Of a stretch of DNA of 38,680 nt, positions 14,191-23,523 are shown one piece after another. Origin of the DNA: Acholeplasmatales bacterium (GTDB lineage: Bacteria > Bacillota_I > Bacilli_A > Acholeplasmatales > Anaeroplasmataceae); assembly GCA_900767915.1 (NCBI GenBank), contig CAAGAX010000042.1:1-38680 (forward strand), read 5' to 3'. Each line of letters opens with the position of its first letter. Position 1 is the stretch's first letter. The notes below the pieces were generated by a model. It was not told where the DNA came from. It worked only from the letters and a program-made list of their open reading frames with translations, and did not search any database. The position numbers and the translations under genes are program-made.

Positions 14191-15942
14191 ATGCTTTTAA
14201 ATATCTTTTCCGATTATGGAAACTCGATGCCATCTTTTAGCTTTGATGGTAGTGTTATTTCATGGATTGCTTTTATTATGATGATAATTGGAGGCTTAGG
14301 CTTATTCCTTTATGGTATAGAGCTTACTGGTGACTCATTAAAGGCCATTGCTGGTGATAGATTAAAGACTTTTATTGAGAAATCAACTAATACCCCTATA
14401 AAAGGTATTTTAATTGGTGCTATTGTTACTGTATTATTACAATCATCTTCTGGTACAACAGCTTTAACAGTAAGCCTAGTTCGTGCTGGTTTGTTATCAT
14501 TTCCACAGGCTGTTGGTATTATTATGGGTGCGAATATTGGTACAACCATTACTCCATTCATGATGTCTTTAAAAATAGAAATTTTTGCTTTATGGTTTGT
14601 TGGAATTGGAGCTTTAATAATTTTCTTTTTTAAGAAGGTTAAGGTTAAGCAAACAGGTAGTATGCTATTAGGCTTTGGTTTATTGTTTTTAGGCTTATGG
14701 TTTATGGGTAATCCATTAAAGGAAATTCTATCTTCTTATGAGCAAACAGTTAGAATGTTATTCTCATGGCTTGAAAAATGGCCTATTTTTGGATTGCTAT
14801 TAGGTACATTAATTACTGCTTTAGTTCAATCAAGTGCTGCAACTATTTTAATTTTACAAACATTATTAGGTGCAGGAAGTATTACTATGGCTGGTGCTTT
14901 ACCTATTTTATTAGGTTGTAATATTGGTACTACAGTTACTGCTTTAATTGCTTCTTTTGGTGGAGGTACAGAGGCTAAGAGAACTGCCTTTGTTCACTCA
15001 TTATTTAATATATTAGGCTCAGTATTATTCTTTATTTTAACAATAGCAGGTCCTAATGGAAAGGGTCCATTTACCTTATTAATGGAATGGATAGATTCTG
15101 CTTGGTTTAATGGTGTTAATAAGGAAAGAACATTGGCTGTAGCTCATATTATATTTAATGTATTAACAACATTTATTCTATACTTCTTTATTAATTATAT
15201 GGTTAGACTTACTAACTTTATTATTCATGATCAAAAGGATGAAAGAGAAAAGATTATTGATGAATTACTAGATTATTCTCTTATTAATAAATCTTCTATA
15301 TTAGCCTTATCATTTGCGAAGAAGGCAATTAATTATATGGCAGAATGTGTAAGAGAATATGTTGAAATCGCTGAAAAATATAGCTTTGAGCAAATAGATA
15401 ATTTACTTAGTAAAGGATTAGAGCTTGAAAAGACTATTAATTGCCTTGATAAGAGAATTCATGATTATCTTATTAAGCTAACAATAACAGATCTAGATCA
15501 AAATTCCTCTACATTATTGTCAAAATATTTAGACTTAATTAAGGATTTAGAAAGAATTGGTGATCATTGTACAAACATCATTGAATTCTTTAAGGAAAGA
15601 TATGATAATGATATGCATTTATCAGATGATGGAGCACAGGATTTACAACAAATGTATTCTGTATTAACATCTATGGTTGAAGGAACTGTAATTTCATTAA
15701 TTGAATGGGATGGGGAAAAGGCTATTCTTACTGCTAAATATGAGGATGAAATTGATAGACTTGAGGATTGCTTCCATGAGCGTCATGTTCATCGTGTTAA
15801 TAGTGGTTCTTGTACAGTGTTAAATGCTGAACATTATGTTGAAATTTTATCTAATGTTGAAAGAATGGGAGACCATTTGAAAAACATACTTGATGGAATC
15901 ATGACAGATGAATATTGCAAATATGATGAATTTAATCATTAA
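14191..15942 (+). CDS. Na+/phosphate symporter with C-terminal PhoU-like domain
   Basis: 583 residues. Membrane transporter of the Na/Pi cotransporter family (NptA/YjbB type). Two inverted repeats each carry the Gln-Ser-Ser signature: LLQSSSGTTALTVSLV and LVQSSAATILILQ, each followed by an NIGTT motif (MGANIGTTITP and LGCNIGTTVTAL). After the last membrane helix (about 325-345) comes a helical PhoU-like domain of about 220 residues with ERIGDHCTNIIEF and ERMGDHLKNILDG repeats, which probably tunes transport to phosphate status. The gene is monocistronic, with its own promoter and terminator. The direction of transport cannot be told from sequence. Confidence 0.92.
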   Translation: MLLNIFSDYGNSMPSFSFDGSVISWIAFIMMIIGGLGLFLYGIELTGDSLKAIAGDRLKTFIEKSTNTPIKGILIGAIVTVLLQSSSGTTALTVSLVRAGLLSFPQAVGIIMGANIGTTITPFMMSLKIEIFALWFVGIGALIIFFFKKVKVKQTGSMLLGFGLLFLGLWFMGNPLKEILSSYEQTVRMLFSWLEKWPIFGLLLGTLITALVQSSAATILILQTLLGAGSITMAGALPILLGCNIGTTVTALIASFGGGTEAKRTAFVHSLFNILGSVLFFILTIAGPNGKGPFTLLMEWIDSAWFNGVNKERTLAVAHIIFNVLTTFILYFFINYMVRLTNFIIHDQKDEREKIIDELLDYSLINKSSILALSFAKKAINYMAECVREYVEIAEKYSFEQIDNLLSKGLELEKTINCLDKRIHDYLIKLTITDLDQNSSTLLSKYLDLIKDLERIGDHCTNIIEFFKERYDNDMHLSDDGAQDLQQMYSVLTSMVEGTVISLIEWDGEKAILTAKYEDEIDRLEDCFHERHVHRVNSGSCTVLNAEHYVEILSNVERMGDHLKNILDGIMTDEYCKYDEFNH

Positions 15943-15949
15943 TTTGATT

Positions 15950-15975
15950 AGGCTTTAGTTTAACTAAGGCCTTTT
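15950..15975 (+). terminator. Terminator after the Na/Pi symporter gene
   Basis: AGGC and TTAGTT pair with AACTAA and GCCT around a one-base centre with small internal offsets, followed by TTTTA. Confidence 0.75.
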
Positions 15976-16190
15976 ATCTTGTGTTAGGCAAATCATCACA
16001 TGAAAAAGTCTGCTATATAAGTGAGAATTGAAATGCGGTAGTGCTAGGCAAAATAAAAGCCGCTAGTTATAGCAGCTTGAGGTTACAAAACAAGGCTTTA
16101 AGACTATTCACAAGATTATTTATGTGCTTGTGAAGTATTAGGACCTTATAGTGGGTATACCACCAGTTGAACGGGTGGATTGTTATTGAA
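15976..16190 (+). ncRNA. Structured intergenic element before uvrB, possible IS200/IS605-type remnant or leader RNA
   Basis: No ORF. The stretch is less AT-rich than ordinary spacers here and has several stems: GCGG/CCGC (16035-16062 region); a perfect TTCACAAG/CTTGTGAA (16107-16114 with 16127-16134); and CCACC-A-GTT-G-AAC-G-GGTGG (16160-16178), a hairpin interrupted by one A-G mismatch. The last closely resembles the right-end hairpins of IS200/IS605-type elements. A cis-regulatory leader of uvrB is the alternative. No known riboswitch core was recognised. Confidence 0.4.
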
Positions 16191-16205
16191 GGAGCAAGCA
16201 TATAT

Positions 16206-18167
16206 ATGGAATTTAAAATCAATTCAAAATATAAGCCAACCGGTGATCAGCCTAAGGCAATAGAAGAAATAGTTAATAATTTTAATAGTGGCATAAAAAG
16301 ACAAACCTTATTAGGCGCTACAGGTACAGGTAAGACATTTACTATGGCTAATATTATTGAAGCATTACAAAAACCAACTTTAATTTTAGCACATAATAAA
16401 ACTCTAGCTGGTCAATTATATAATGAAATGAAGGATTTATTTCCTAATAATCATGTAGAATATTTTATTTCCTATTATGATTATTATCAGCCTGAGGCAT
16501 ATGTAGTATCTAGTGATACTTATATCGAAAAGGATGCCCAAATTAATGATGAAATAGATGAAATGCGTCACGCTGCAACATCTGCACTTATTGATTATAA
16601 GGATACTATTGTTGTGGCATCTGTTTCATGTATTTATGGTATTGGTGACCCAATAGATTATAAAGATTCTATGCTATGTATAAGAGTTGGCGAAAGCTAT
16701 AATAGAAAGAAGCTTTATCAAAGACTTGTAGATATGCAATTTGAAAGAAATGATTTAGAATTTAAAAGAGGTAGTTTTAGATATCGTGGTGATATTTTAG
16801 AAATTATTCCACCATCAGAGCATTCTAAGGGATATAAAATAGAATTTTTTGATGATGAAATTGAAAAAATTAAAACCTTTGATGTTATAACAGGACAAAC
16901 ATTAGATAGTGTTGATTTTGCAAATATTTTTGCAGCATCTCACTTTGTTGCAAATAAAAGTAAGCTTGAAGAAGCAATTAGAAGAATTAAGCTTGAGCTT
17001 AAGGAAACAGTTGATAGGTTTTCAAGTGAGGGACATCCTCTTGAGGCTGAAAGAATAGAGCAAAGAACTAAATATGATATTGAAATGCTAGAAGAAACTG
17101 GCTTTTGCAGTGGCATTGAAAATTATTCAAGACATTTATCATTAAGAAATGAGGGAGAAACTCCTGCAACATTAATTGATTTCTTTCCTAAAGATTTCTT
17201 ATTAATTGTCGATGAATCTCATGTAACTTTACCGCAGGTTAGAGGTATGTATAATGGAGATAGAGCTCGTAAGATGAATTTAGTTAACTATGGCTTTAGA
17301 CTACCTTCAGCATTAGATAATAGACCTTTAAAATATGATGAATTTGATAAAAAGCTTGATAAAGCATTATTCGTTTCTGCAACACCAGGAGATTATGAAA
17401 ATACATTACCAATAGTAGAACAAATAATTAGGCCTACTGGCTTACTTGATCCAATTGTTGAGGTTAGACCTAGTGAAGGACAGGTAGATGATATTTATTC
17501 AGAAATAATTAAAAGAGTTAAGTTAAATCAAAGAGTTTTAGTTACAACACTCACTATTAAAATGAGTGAGGATTTAACTCAGTATTTAAAGAAATTAGGA
17601 CTTAAGGTAGCCTATTTACATTCAGAAATAAAGGCTTTAGCTAGACTTGAATTACTTAAGGATTTGAGATTGGGTAAATATGATGTTTTAGTAGGTATTA
17701 ATCTATTACGTGAAGGATTAGATTTACCAGAGGTTTCATTAGTGTGCATATTAGATGCTGATAAGCAAGGCTTTTTACGTTCTACAAGAAGCTTAGTTCA
17801 AACAATAGGTAGAGCTGCAAGAAATAGTGAAGGTAAGGTTATCCTTTATGCTGATACTATTAGTGATGCGATGAGAGTAGCAATGGACGAAACTAAGCGT
17901 AGACGTGAGATTCAAATGAAATATAATGAAATTCATGGAATTGTTCCAAAAACTATTATTAAAAGTATTCCAAAGAGTGTTACTATGAAGCATGCTGAAG
18001 AAATTAGTAATACTAAAGAAATTTATCATAAGAATATGACAAGAGAGGAGAAAGCCTTAGCTATTTCAGCTTTAGAAGAGGAAATGAGAAGCTACGCAAA
18101 GGAATTAAACTTTGAAGCTGCAGCTCAAATTAGAGATGCAATATTAGAATTAAAGGCGGAAAAATAA
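16206..18167 (+). CDS. uvrB: Excinuclease ABC subunit B
   Basis: 653 residues, normal size. Damage-verifying helicase-like subunit of nucleotide excision repair. The start is the ATG at 16206, since the protein then opens with MEFKINSKYKPTGDQPKAI as in the family; the TTG 39 bases earlier is unsupported. Visible: Walker A GATGTGKTFT, the beta-hairpin region SYYDYYQPEAYV, DESHVTLPQ, the helicase motifs LLREGLDLPEVSLVCILDADKQGFLRS and QTIGRAARN, and the C-terminal UVR motif (about 620-650). uvrA is not adjacent. It is the first of a tight trio: sdaA starts two bases after its stop codon. Confidence 0.98.
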   Translation: MEFKINSKYKPTGDQPKAIEEIVNNFNSGIKRQTLLGATGTGKTFTMANIIEALQKPTLILAHNKTLAGQLYNEMKDLFPNNHVEYFISYYDYYQPEAYVVSSDTYIEKDAQINDEIDEMRHAATSALIDYKDTIVVASVSCIYGIGDPIDYKDSMLCIRVGESYNRKKLYQRLVDMQFERNDLEFKRGSFRYRGDILEIIPPSEHSKGYKIEFFDDEIEKIKTFDVITGQTLDSVDFANIFAASHFVANKSKLEEAIRRIKLELKETVDRFSSEGHPLEAERIEQRTKYDIEMLEETGFCSGIENYSRHLSLRNEGETPATLIDFFPKDFLLIVDESHVTLPQVRGMYNGDRARKMNLVNYGFRLPSALDNRPLKYDEFDKKLDKALFVSATPGDYENTLPIVEQIIRPTGLLDPIVEVRPSEGQVDDIYSEIIKRVKLNQRVLVTTLTIKMSEDLTQYLKKLGLKVAYLHSEIKALARLELLKDLRLGKYDVLVGINLLREGLDLPEVSLVCILDADKQGFLRSTRSLVQTIGRAARNSEGKVILYADTISDAMRVAMDETKRRREIQMKYNEIHGIVPKTIIKSIPKSVTMKHAEEISNTKEIYHKNMTREEKALAISALEEEMRSYAKELNFEAAAQIRDAILELKAEK

Positions 18168-18168
18168 G

Positions 18169-19365
18169 ATGTATTCAATTAAAGAATTATTTAAAATTGG
18201 TAATGGTCCATCATCATCTCATACTATAGGACCTAAGGAAGCAACATTGGAATTTAAAAGAAGATATCCAGATTGTGATTATATAGATGTATATTTATTT
18301 GGCTCTTTAGCTTTAACTGGTAAAGGACATTTAACTGATTATATTATTGAAAAAACAGTATTACCTATTAGGTGTACTATTCATTTTGATGTATTAGCCC
18401 AAAAGCCTCATCCCAATACTATTGAGTTTGTAGGTTATAAAAACAATGAAAAAATTGCCTTTATGAGAGTTTTTTCTATTGGTGGTGGCGCAATTAAAAT
18501 TGATGGCGATAATGAAAGAATTATGGATGAAATATATCCTTTAAATAAATTTAGAGATATTTCTGAATATTGTAGTAAAAATAATTTAACATTATCTGAA
18601 TATATAGATTCAATTGAGGATAGTAGTTTTAATGCTTATATGGAGAATATATATAATGTGATGATTAGCTCAATTGAAAGAGGATTGGAAACTACTGGCG
18701 TTTTACCTGGTAAATTAGAAATTAAAAGAAAAGCTAATTATTTATATTATCAAAATTATAATGATGAAAATGAAAATGATAAATTAAGAAGATTTGTAGT
18801 ATCATATGCATATGCAGTAAGTGAGGAAAATGCTTCTGGTGGTTTAATAGTTACAGCTCCTACTTGTGGTGCCTCAGGTGTATTACCTGCAGTTTTAAAA
18901 TATTCTATTGATTTAAATAGATATTCTCATAAAGAAATTATTGATGCTTTAAAGGTAGCAGGCTTAATTGGAAATTTAGTAAAGAAAAATGGTTCTATTT
19001 CTGGAGCAGAGGCAGGATGCCAAGCTGAGGTAGGAACTGCTTGTAGTATGGCTTCAGCTTATTTATGCTATTTAGAAAACAAAAATCCTGATAAGGTATC
19101 ATCTGCAGCTGAAATAGCCTTAGAGCATCATTTAGGATTAACATGTGATCCAATTGAAGGCTACGTACAAATTCCATGTATTGAAAGAAATGCAGTAGCT
19201 GCATTAAGAAGTATTGACGCTTTTAAATTAGCTGGATATTTAAATAATGCTGATTCAAAGATTAGCTTTGATTTGGTAGTAGAGACAATGCTAGATACAG
19301 GTAAGGATCTTCTTTATCAGTATAGAGAAACATCTCAAGGCGGTTTAGCTAAAAATTATAAATAG
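18169..19365 (+). CDS. sdaA: L-serine dehydratase, iron-sulfur dependent, single chain
   Basis: Deaminates L-serine to pyruvate using a 4Fe-4S cluster. The 398 residues fuse the beta-type N-terminal domain (GNGPSSSHTIGPKEA at 12-26) with the alpha catalytic domain (from about 200: TAPTCGASGVLPAVL, GAEAGCQAEVGTACSMAS and CDPIEGYVQIPCIERNAVAA, which hold the cluster cysteines). Many Firmicutes have the two domains as separate subunits, so the fusion is worth noting. It overlaps nothing but follows uvrB by one base and precedes rlmD by nine. Confidence 0.94.
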   Translation: MYSIKELFKIGNGPSSSHTIGPKEATLEFKRRYPDCDYIDVYLFGSLALTGKGHLTDYIIEKTVLPIRCTIHFDVLAQKPHPNTIEFVGYKNNEKIAFMRVFSIGGGAIKIDGDNERIMDEIYPLNKFRDISEYCSKNNLTLSEYIDSIEDSSFNAYMENIYNVMISSIERGLETTGVLPGKLEIKRKANYLYYQNYNDENENDKLRRFVVSYAYAVSEENASGGLIVTAPTCGASGVLPAVLKYSIDLNRYSHKEIIDALKVAGLIGNLVKKNGSISGAEAGCQAEVGTACSMASAYLCYLENKNPDKVSSAAEIALEHHLGLTCDPIEGYVQIPCIERNAVAALRSIDAFKLAGYLNNADSKISFDLVVETMLDTGKDLLYQYRETSQGGLAKNYK

Positions 19366-19374
19366 GAGGTTATT

Positions 19375-20712
19375 ATGGTAGTAAATGAAACCTATAAGGT
19401 AATAATTGAATCATATGACGTGAATGGATATGGTGTATGTCATATTAATGATTTAGTGGTTTTTGTATCTAACGCTTTAGTAGGTGAAGAGGTAATTTGT
19501 AAAATTACTAATGTTCAAAAAAAATATGCATTTAGTGAATGCATAAAGGTTTTAAAGGAAAGCTGTCATCGTGTCATTCCCTCTTGTCCATATTATGGAT
19601 TATGTGGAGGATGTGATTTAATGCATGTTGATTATGAGACTGAATGCGAAATAAAGAAAAATAAGGTTAAGCTTACCTTAAGAAAATTTCCTAACTGTAA
19701 AATAAATGATATTATTTCTTCAAAAAATATTTTAGGCTATCGTAATAAAGTAATGGTACCATTTGGTATTGATGATGATAATAATATAATTTGTGGTTTT
19801 TATAGAAAGAATAGTCATGATATTATTCCAATGGATAAATGCTTAATATCTGATGATTTGAGCAACAAAATAATTTATTTTATAACTAGATTTTTAAATG
19901 TATTTCATATCTCTATTTATGATGAAATTAAGCATAGTGGTTTATTTAGAGAGGTAATGATTCGTCATACTTCTTTAAATGAATATATGGTTGTTTTAGT
20001 AACAACAAGAGATTATGATTTTAGTAAGCTAGTTAATTATTTAACAGATGAATTTAAAGAGATTAAGTCTATTTATTTAAATATAAATGATAAGAAAACA
20101 AATGTAGTTTTATCTGATAATTATAAGCTTTTATATGGTAATGAATCTATTATAGAGGATATTCTTGGTTTAAAATTTAATGTTTCTCCAGCTTCCTTTT
20201 TACAGGTTAATCATGAAGGCTGTGAAAGCCTTTATAAGGAAGTACTAAGAATGTCTGATATAAAGCCTGATATGAATGTTATAGATGCGTATTGTGGAAT
20301 GGGCAGTATCACTTTAAATTTGGCTAAAAAAGCTAATTTTGTTTATGGCATAGAAATTGTACCACAAGCTATAGAAAACGCGAAAAATAATATGATTTTG
20401 AACTCTATAGATAATGTGTCATTTATTTGTGGTAAATGTGAAGAAGAAATTAAAAAGCTTGTATCAAAAACTAAGCTTGATGTTATTGTATTTGATCCTC
20501 CTAGAAAGGGATGCGATATTGAGTTTCTTAAGACAGTTATTGATATGAGGATACCTAAAATTGTTTATGTTTCTTGTAATATCGCAACCTTTAGAAGAGA
20601 TTGTGAAATATTAGAACGAAATGGATATGAGCTAAAGGAAGCTACACCTGTTAATTTATTTGGTTCTACTTTACATGTTGAGACGGTGGCAACATTATCA
20701 TTAAGAAAATAA
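19375..20712 (+). CDS. RlmD/TrmA-family RNA uracil-C5 methyltransferase
   Basis: 445 residues. An N-terminal TRAM domain (about 1-60) is followed by the Fe-S cysteines in CPYYGLCGGCDLMHVDYE and a Rossmann methyltransferase domain with DAYCGMGSITLNLA (SAM site), FDPPRKGC and the catalytic cysteine in YVSCNIATFRRDC. This layout fits the 23S rRNA m5U methyltransferases (RlmD, or RlmCD in Bacilli). The exact target position cannot be read from sequence. The start has a good ribosome site (GGAGG) and follows sdaA closely. Confidence 0.92.
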   Translation: MVVNETYKVIIESYDVNGYGVCHINDLVVFVSNALVGEEVICKITNVQKKYAFSECIKVLKESCHRVIPSCPYYGLCGGCDLMHVDYETECEIKKNKVKLTLRKFPNCKINDIISSKNILGYRNKVMVPFGIDDDNNIICGFYRKNSHDIIPMDKCLISDDLSNKIIYFITRFLNVFHISIYDEIKHSGLFREVMIRHTSLNEYMVVLVTTRDYDFSKLVNYLTDEFKEIKSIYLNINDKKTNVVLSDNYKLLYGNESIIEDILGLKFNVSPASFLQVNHEGCESLYKEVLRMSDIKPDMNVIDAYCGMGSITLNLAKKANFVYGIEIVPQAIENAKNNMILNSIDNVSFICGKCEEEIKKLVSKTKLDVIVFDPPRKGCDIEFLKTVIDMRIPKIVYVSCNIATFRRDCEILERNGYELKEATPVNLFGSTLHVETVATLSLRK

Positions 20713-21008
20713 GAATTATTTTATTGAAAAATAGTCAACATTAATTATAAATAATTAATATTAAAGAGGCTATAAAAAACTAGATTTTTAAAAAAACATA
20801 TTTAGGACTTTAATGATGTAAACCATTAATCTTGGACTTTAGGTTTTAGATTGTTATAAGGATAATTTATATAAGGATTACTGCTTATGATATATTTTAT
20901 TTAATACTATATGATATTATTGTTGGAAATATAATTTATGAATTTTGATCATATTATGCTTGTATCATATTATATGTTAACTTTATTAAGCATCATAAAG
21001 CTTATTTT
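20713..21008. other. AT-rich spacer between convergent genes
   Basis: No gene seen. It contains a perfect ATTAATTAT-AA-ATAATTAAT palindrome, a TTAATG/CATTAA hairpin flanked by two copies of GGACTTTA (20805-20812 and 20834-20841), and a direct repeat ATCATATTAT (20948-20957 and 20964-20973). At the end TAAGC (20987-20991) pairs with GCTTA (21000-21004) before a T run, a plausible terminator for plus-strand transcription. Confidence 0.5.
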
Positions 21009-21010
21009 TT
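20987..21010 (+). terminator. Possible terminator for the uvrB-sdaA-rlmD transcript
   Basis: A five-base-pair stem TAAGC/GCTTA is followed by TTTTTT. It is weak, lies 275 bases after rlmD and overlaps the stop codon of the opposing AraC gene. Confidence 0.4.
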
Positions 21011-23324
21011 AACTTAGGGTTATTTCAAGAATTTTAGTTTCTAATGGATTAACAGTGGAATTGATTTTTAATATTCCCTTTGTAATTTTTTGAGATTCAA
21101 TTTTAAATTTAGGATCACATAACCCTTTCAATGTATTTAATTCATCATTTGTAAGTGATTCATCTGGAGATATTTCTTTATAAATATCATAGGATGAGCC
21201 ACTTTTTTTATTTAAATATGTAGTTTTTATTCTAGCATGAGTAAATGATAGATTTTTAATTTCAAATATAAAATTTATATCTGTATATTTTGAAAAGCAT
21301 TTGTATCTATCCTTATCAGTTATTTCAAAATATTCATTTTCAGCGAATAGCTCTGAATAATGGACATAGTTATTTAATAATATTACTATTTTATTTTCCT
21401 TATAGGTTACAATATAATTCTTTCCTCTTTTTAAAACGTTATTCTCTAGTAGAGATAAAAAATATAAGGCATGATATGAGGCTTTTTTAATATAATTGAA
21501 TGTATAGTAGCCATTGTAGCCTAAATAGGGGTTATTATCAAAGAAGTTTTCTATTGTTACATCAAACATTTTGTTCATAACAACTCCAGAAATATTAGGA
21601 TATATATCTAATAAATTTTTACATTGATAGCTAGATTCAAATAATGTATCATTTAATAAATTATTAGATGCAGTGAAATTAACATTTTTTATAATAATAT
21701 TATTTAATTTTGTAGAATAAATTGTATCTAAAGTCTTCATAAAATCTTTTATTTCATCTGGATTTTTTGCTATTCCATGATTGTTTGATAAAAGATAATT
21801 AATAGATATATAATCAAAAATATGTTGAGTTTTATTTATTGATGTAAAAATAGTATAGTCATTTAATGATGTAATAGAAGGAGAAATGAATTTTATTTTA
21901 GTTAATTTTTCTTTTAGCTTTTTATAGTATGTACAAATTTTATATGTATATGTATATTTTTCTTCTGCTGAGTATTCTATATCATTCTCATAATTTATTG
22001 ATATCATTATATCATTAAATTCATATGTAGTATTTTTTATAAAATAATTCAAAAATATAGTAATTAAATCTGAAAATTTTGCAAATACTGAATAATCAAA
22101 AACAAAATAAGGAGATAGCTTTAATTCATATAAAATTTTGGCAATATTATCTATCATTGGTTTATTTAGCATGTAACCAGTATCTGTTTTTTTATAAAGT
22201 CTAACAGTTTGTAAAAATAGAGATGTTAGTTCAATATATTTAAACTTCATTACAGTTTGAATTTCCTTTAGAGTTTCTATTATGTTAGAATTATATAAGA
22301 AATTTATATTACCAAGCATTATAATTTGATTTATAGGGTTTGGTATTTTTTCATATTCATTCATATTTTCAATAGATATTATTTCTTTTGTAACTCTTAC
22401 TGTTTCTTCTATATTATTTCTTTTAATATATCTTAAGTATTTAGCCATTATTATATCTAATACTTCTTTAAATAGTCTACTCTTATCATTATTAGAGCTA
22501 AATTCTAGCTCTTTATTTTTTTTTCTATATTCACTAGGATAGCAATTATAAAGATTCATAAATGCTCTAACGTAGCTTCTTGATGTTTCAAAGCCATGCT
22601 CTATAGCTATTTGCTCAATTGATGCATTAGATAATGTTAAATCATCAATAGAGTAATTAACTCTAAGTGCATCATAATATTCTATAAATGTTTTATTAAG
22701 ACTTTTTTTAAACATTTTAGAGACATGCGATTCGGTATAGTTGAAATGTAAGGATACCTGGCCTAAGCTTAGCTTTTCAGAATAATGATTATTTATATAA
22801 TTTGTAATTTTAGTTATTGTGTCATATTCCTTATCAGATATTTTAGTTGATGATATATCAGTTTTAAAATTATTCATTAGCTGAGCTACTAAGGAATAGC
22901 AAATTGACTTTGTATTTAATGCTGCATTTACATTATTTTGTGAATTTAATCTAATAATACTATAAATGAAATATCTAATTGTTTCATATCTAGGATTATT
23001 AGGATATTCTACTGAATTAAGCTCGAATATTATATCAGTAGCCTTTCCCTCTTCTAAGAAGGATTGACAATTAAAATAGGTTGAAAGAATTATACATTTA
23101 GAAACACTTTTTAATTTATGTATTTCCTTTGGATTAATAATTACTATATCTTTTTCCTTTAATGAATATGTATCGTTATTTATTGTTAATTCAGTTTGTC
23201 CTTTTAATACTATTAATATTTCAGTTTGAGAATGCATATGAATTGGAATATTATCGAATTCACAGGCAATTATTTTTATTGGTCTTTTTTTACTTTCTTT
23301 TATTAAATCGACATCGAGCTTCAT
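21009..23324 (-). CDS. AraC-family regulator with GH39-like C-terminal domain
   Basis: 771 residues. An N-terminal cupin (about 15-85, with PIHMHSQTEILIVLKG and NPKEIHKL) is followed by a double helix-turn-helix AraC domain (about 165-270: LSLGQVSLHFNYTESHVSKM, then SIEQIAIEHGFETSRSYVRAF and the YPSEYRKK end motif). The remaining 500 residues look like the GH39-type barrel fused to some Firmicutes AraC regulators. The place where a glycosidase would have a Trp-Asn-Glu-Pro motif reads SINYENDIE, so it is more likely a sugar sensor than an enzyme. It is divergent from the ABC operon 200 bases away and probably controls it. The start is supported by AGGTGAT. Confidence 0.85.
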   Translation of the reverse strand: MKLDVDLIKESKKRPIKIIACEFDNIPIHMHSQTEILIVLKGQTELTINNDTYSLKEKDIVIINPKEIHKLKSVSKCIILSTYFNCQSFLEEGKATDIIFELNSVEYPNNPRYETIRYFIYSIIRLNSQNNVNAALNTKSICYSLVAQLMNNFKTDISSTKISDKEYDTITKITNYINNHYSEKLSLGQVSLHFNYTESHVSKMFKKSLNKTFIEYYDALRVNYSIDDLTLSNASIEQIAIEHGFETSRSYVRAFMNLYNCYPSEYRKKNKELEFSSNNDKSRLFKEVLDIIMAKYLRYIKRNNIEETVRVTKEIISIENMNEYEKIPNPINQIIMLGNINFLYNSNIIETLKEIQTVMKFKYIELTSLFLQTVRLYKKTDTGYMLNKPMIDNIAKILYELKLSPYFVFDYSVFAKFSDLITIFLNYFIKNTTYEFNDIMISINYENDIEYSAEEKYTYTYKICTYYKKLKEKLTKIKFISPSITSLNDYTIFTSINKTQHIFDYISINYLLSNNHGIAKNPDEIKDFMKTLDTIYSTKLNNIIIKNVNFTASNNLLNDTLFESSYQCKNLLDIYPNISGVVMNKMFDVTIENFFDNNPYLGYNGYYTFNYIKKASYHALYFLSLLENNVLKRGKNYIVTYKENKIVILLNNYVHYSELFAENEYFEITDKDRYKCFSKYTDINFIFEIKNLSFTHARIKTTYLNKKSGSSYDIYKEISPDESLTNDELNTLKGLCDPKFKIESQKITKGILKINSTVNPLETKILEITLS

Positions 23325-23523
23325 TTTATCACCTGATATTATTATATGACTAAATTATGTGAAAATAAAGAATAAAAGTGCAATTTTTGGGGTAAAATGA
23401 AAAAGAAAAATGTCTTTCATTATTACAATGACAAAAAAATACAGTTTTAAAGATATGATTTGTGATTAAAAAACGTTTTTATGTTTGCTAAAATATAAAT
23501 TGAAGATAAGGGGTGTGTGATAT
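23325..23523. promoter_or_regulatory. Divergent control region between the AraC gene and the ABC operon
   Basis: About 200 bases of very AT-rich DNA must hold both promoters. The most regular element is the palindrome AAAAACGTTTTT (23469-23480), with a central CG as in LacI/CcpA operators but only a weak cre match. It lies just upstream of TAAAAT (23489-23494), a possible -10 of the ABC operon; no good -35 is seen. Repeated half-sites for the AraC protein could not be defined by eye. Confidence 0.45.

Noticed and set aside
16206..20712. Functional link between uvrB, sdaA and rlmD
   Set aside because: The genes are tightly packed but belong to unrelated processes; close spacing is general in this genome.
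20805..20973. Short direct repeats GGACTTTA and ATCATATTAT as regulatory sites
   Set aside because: They lie between convergent gene ends in very AT-rich DNA, where such short repeats arise by chance.
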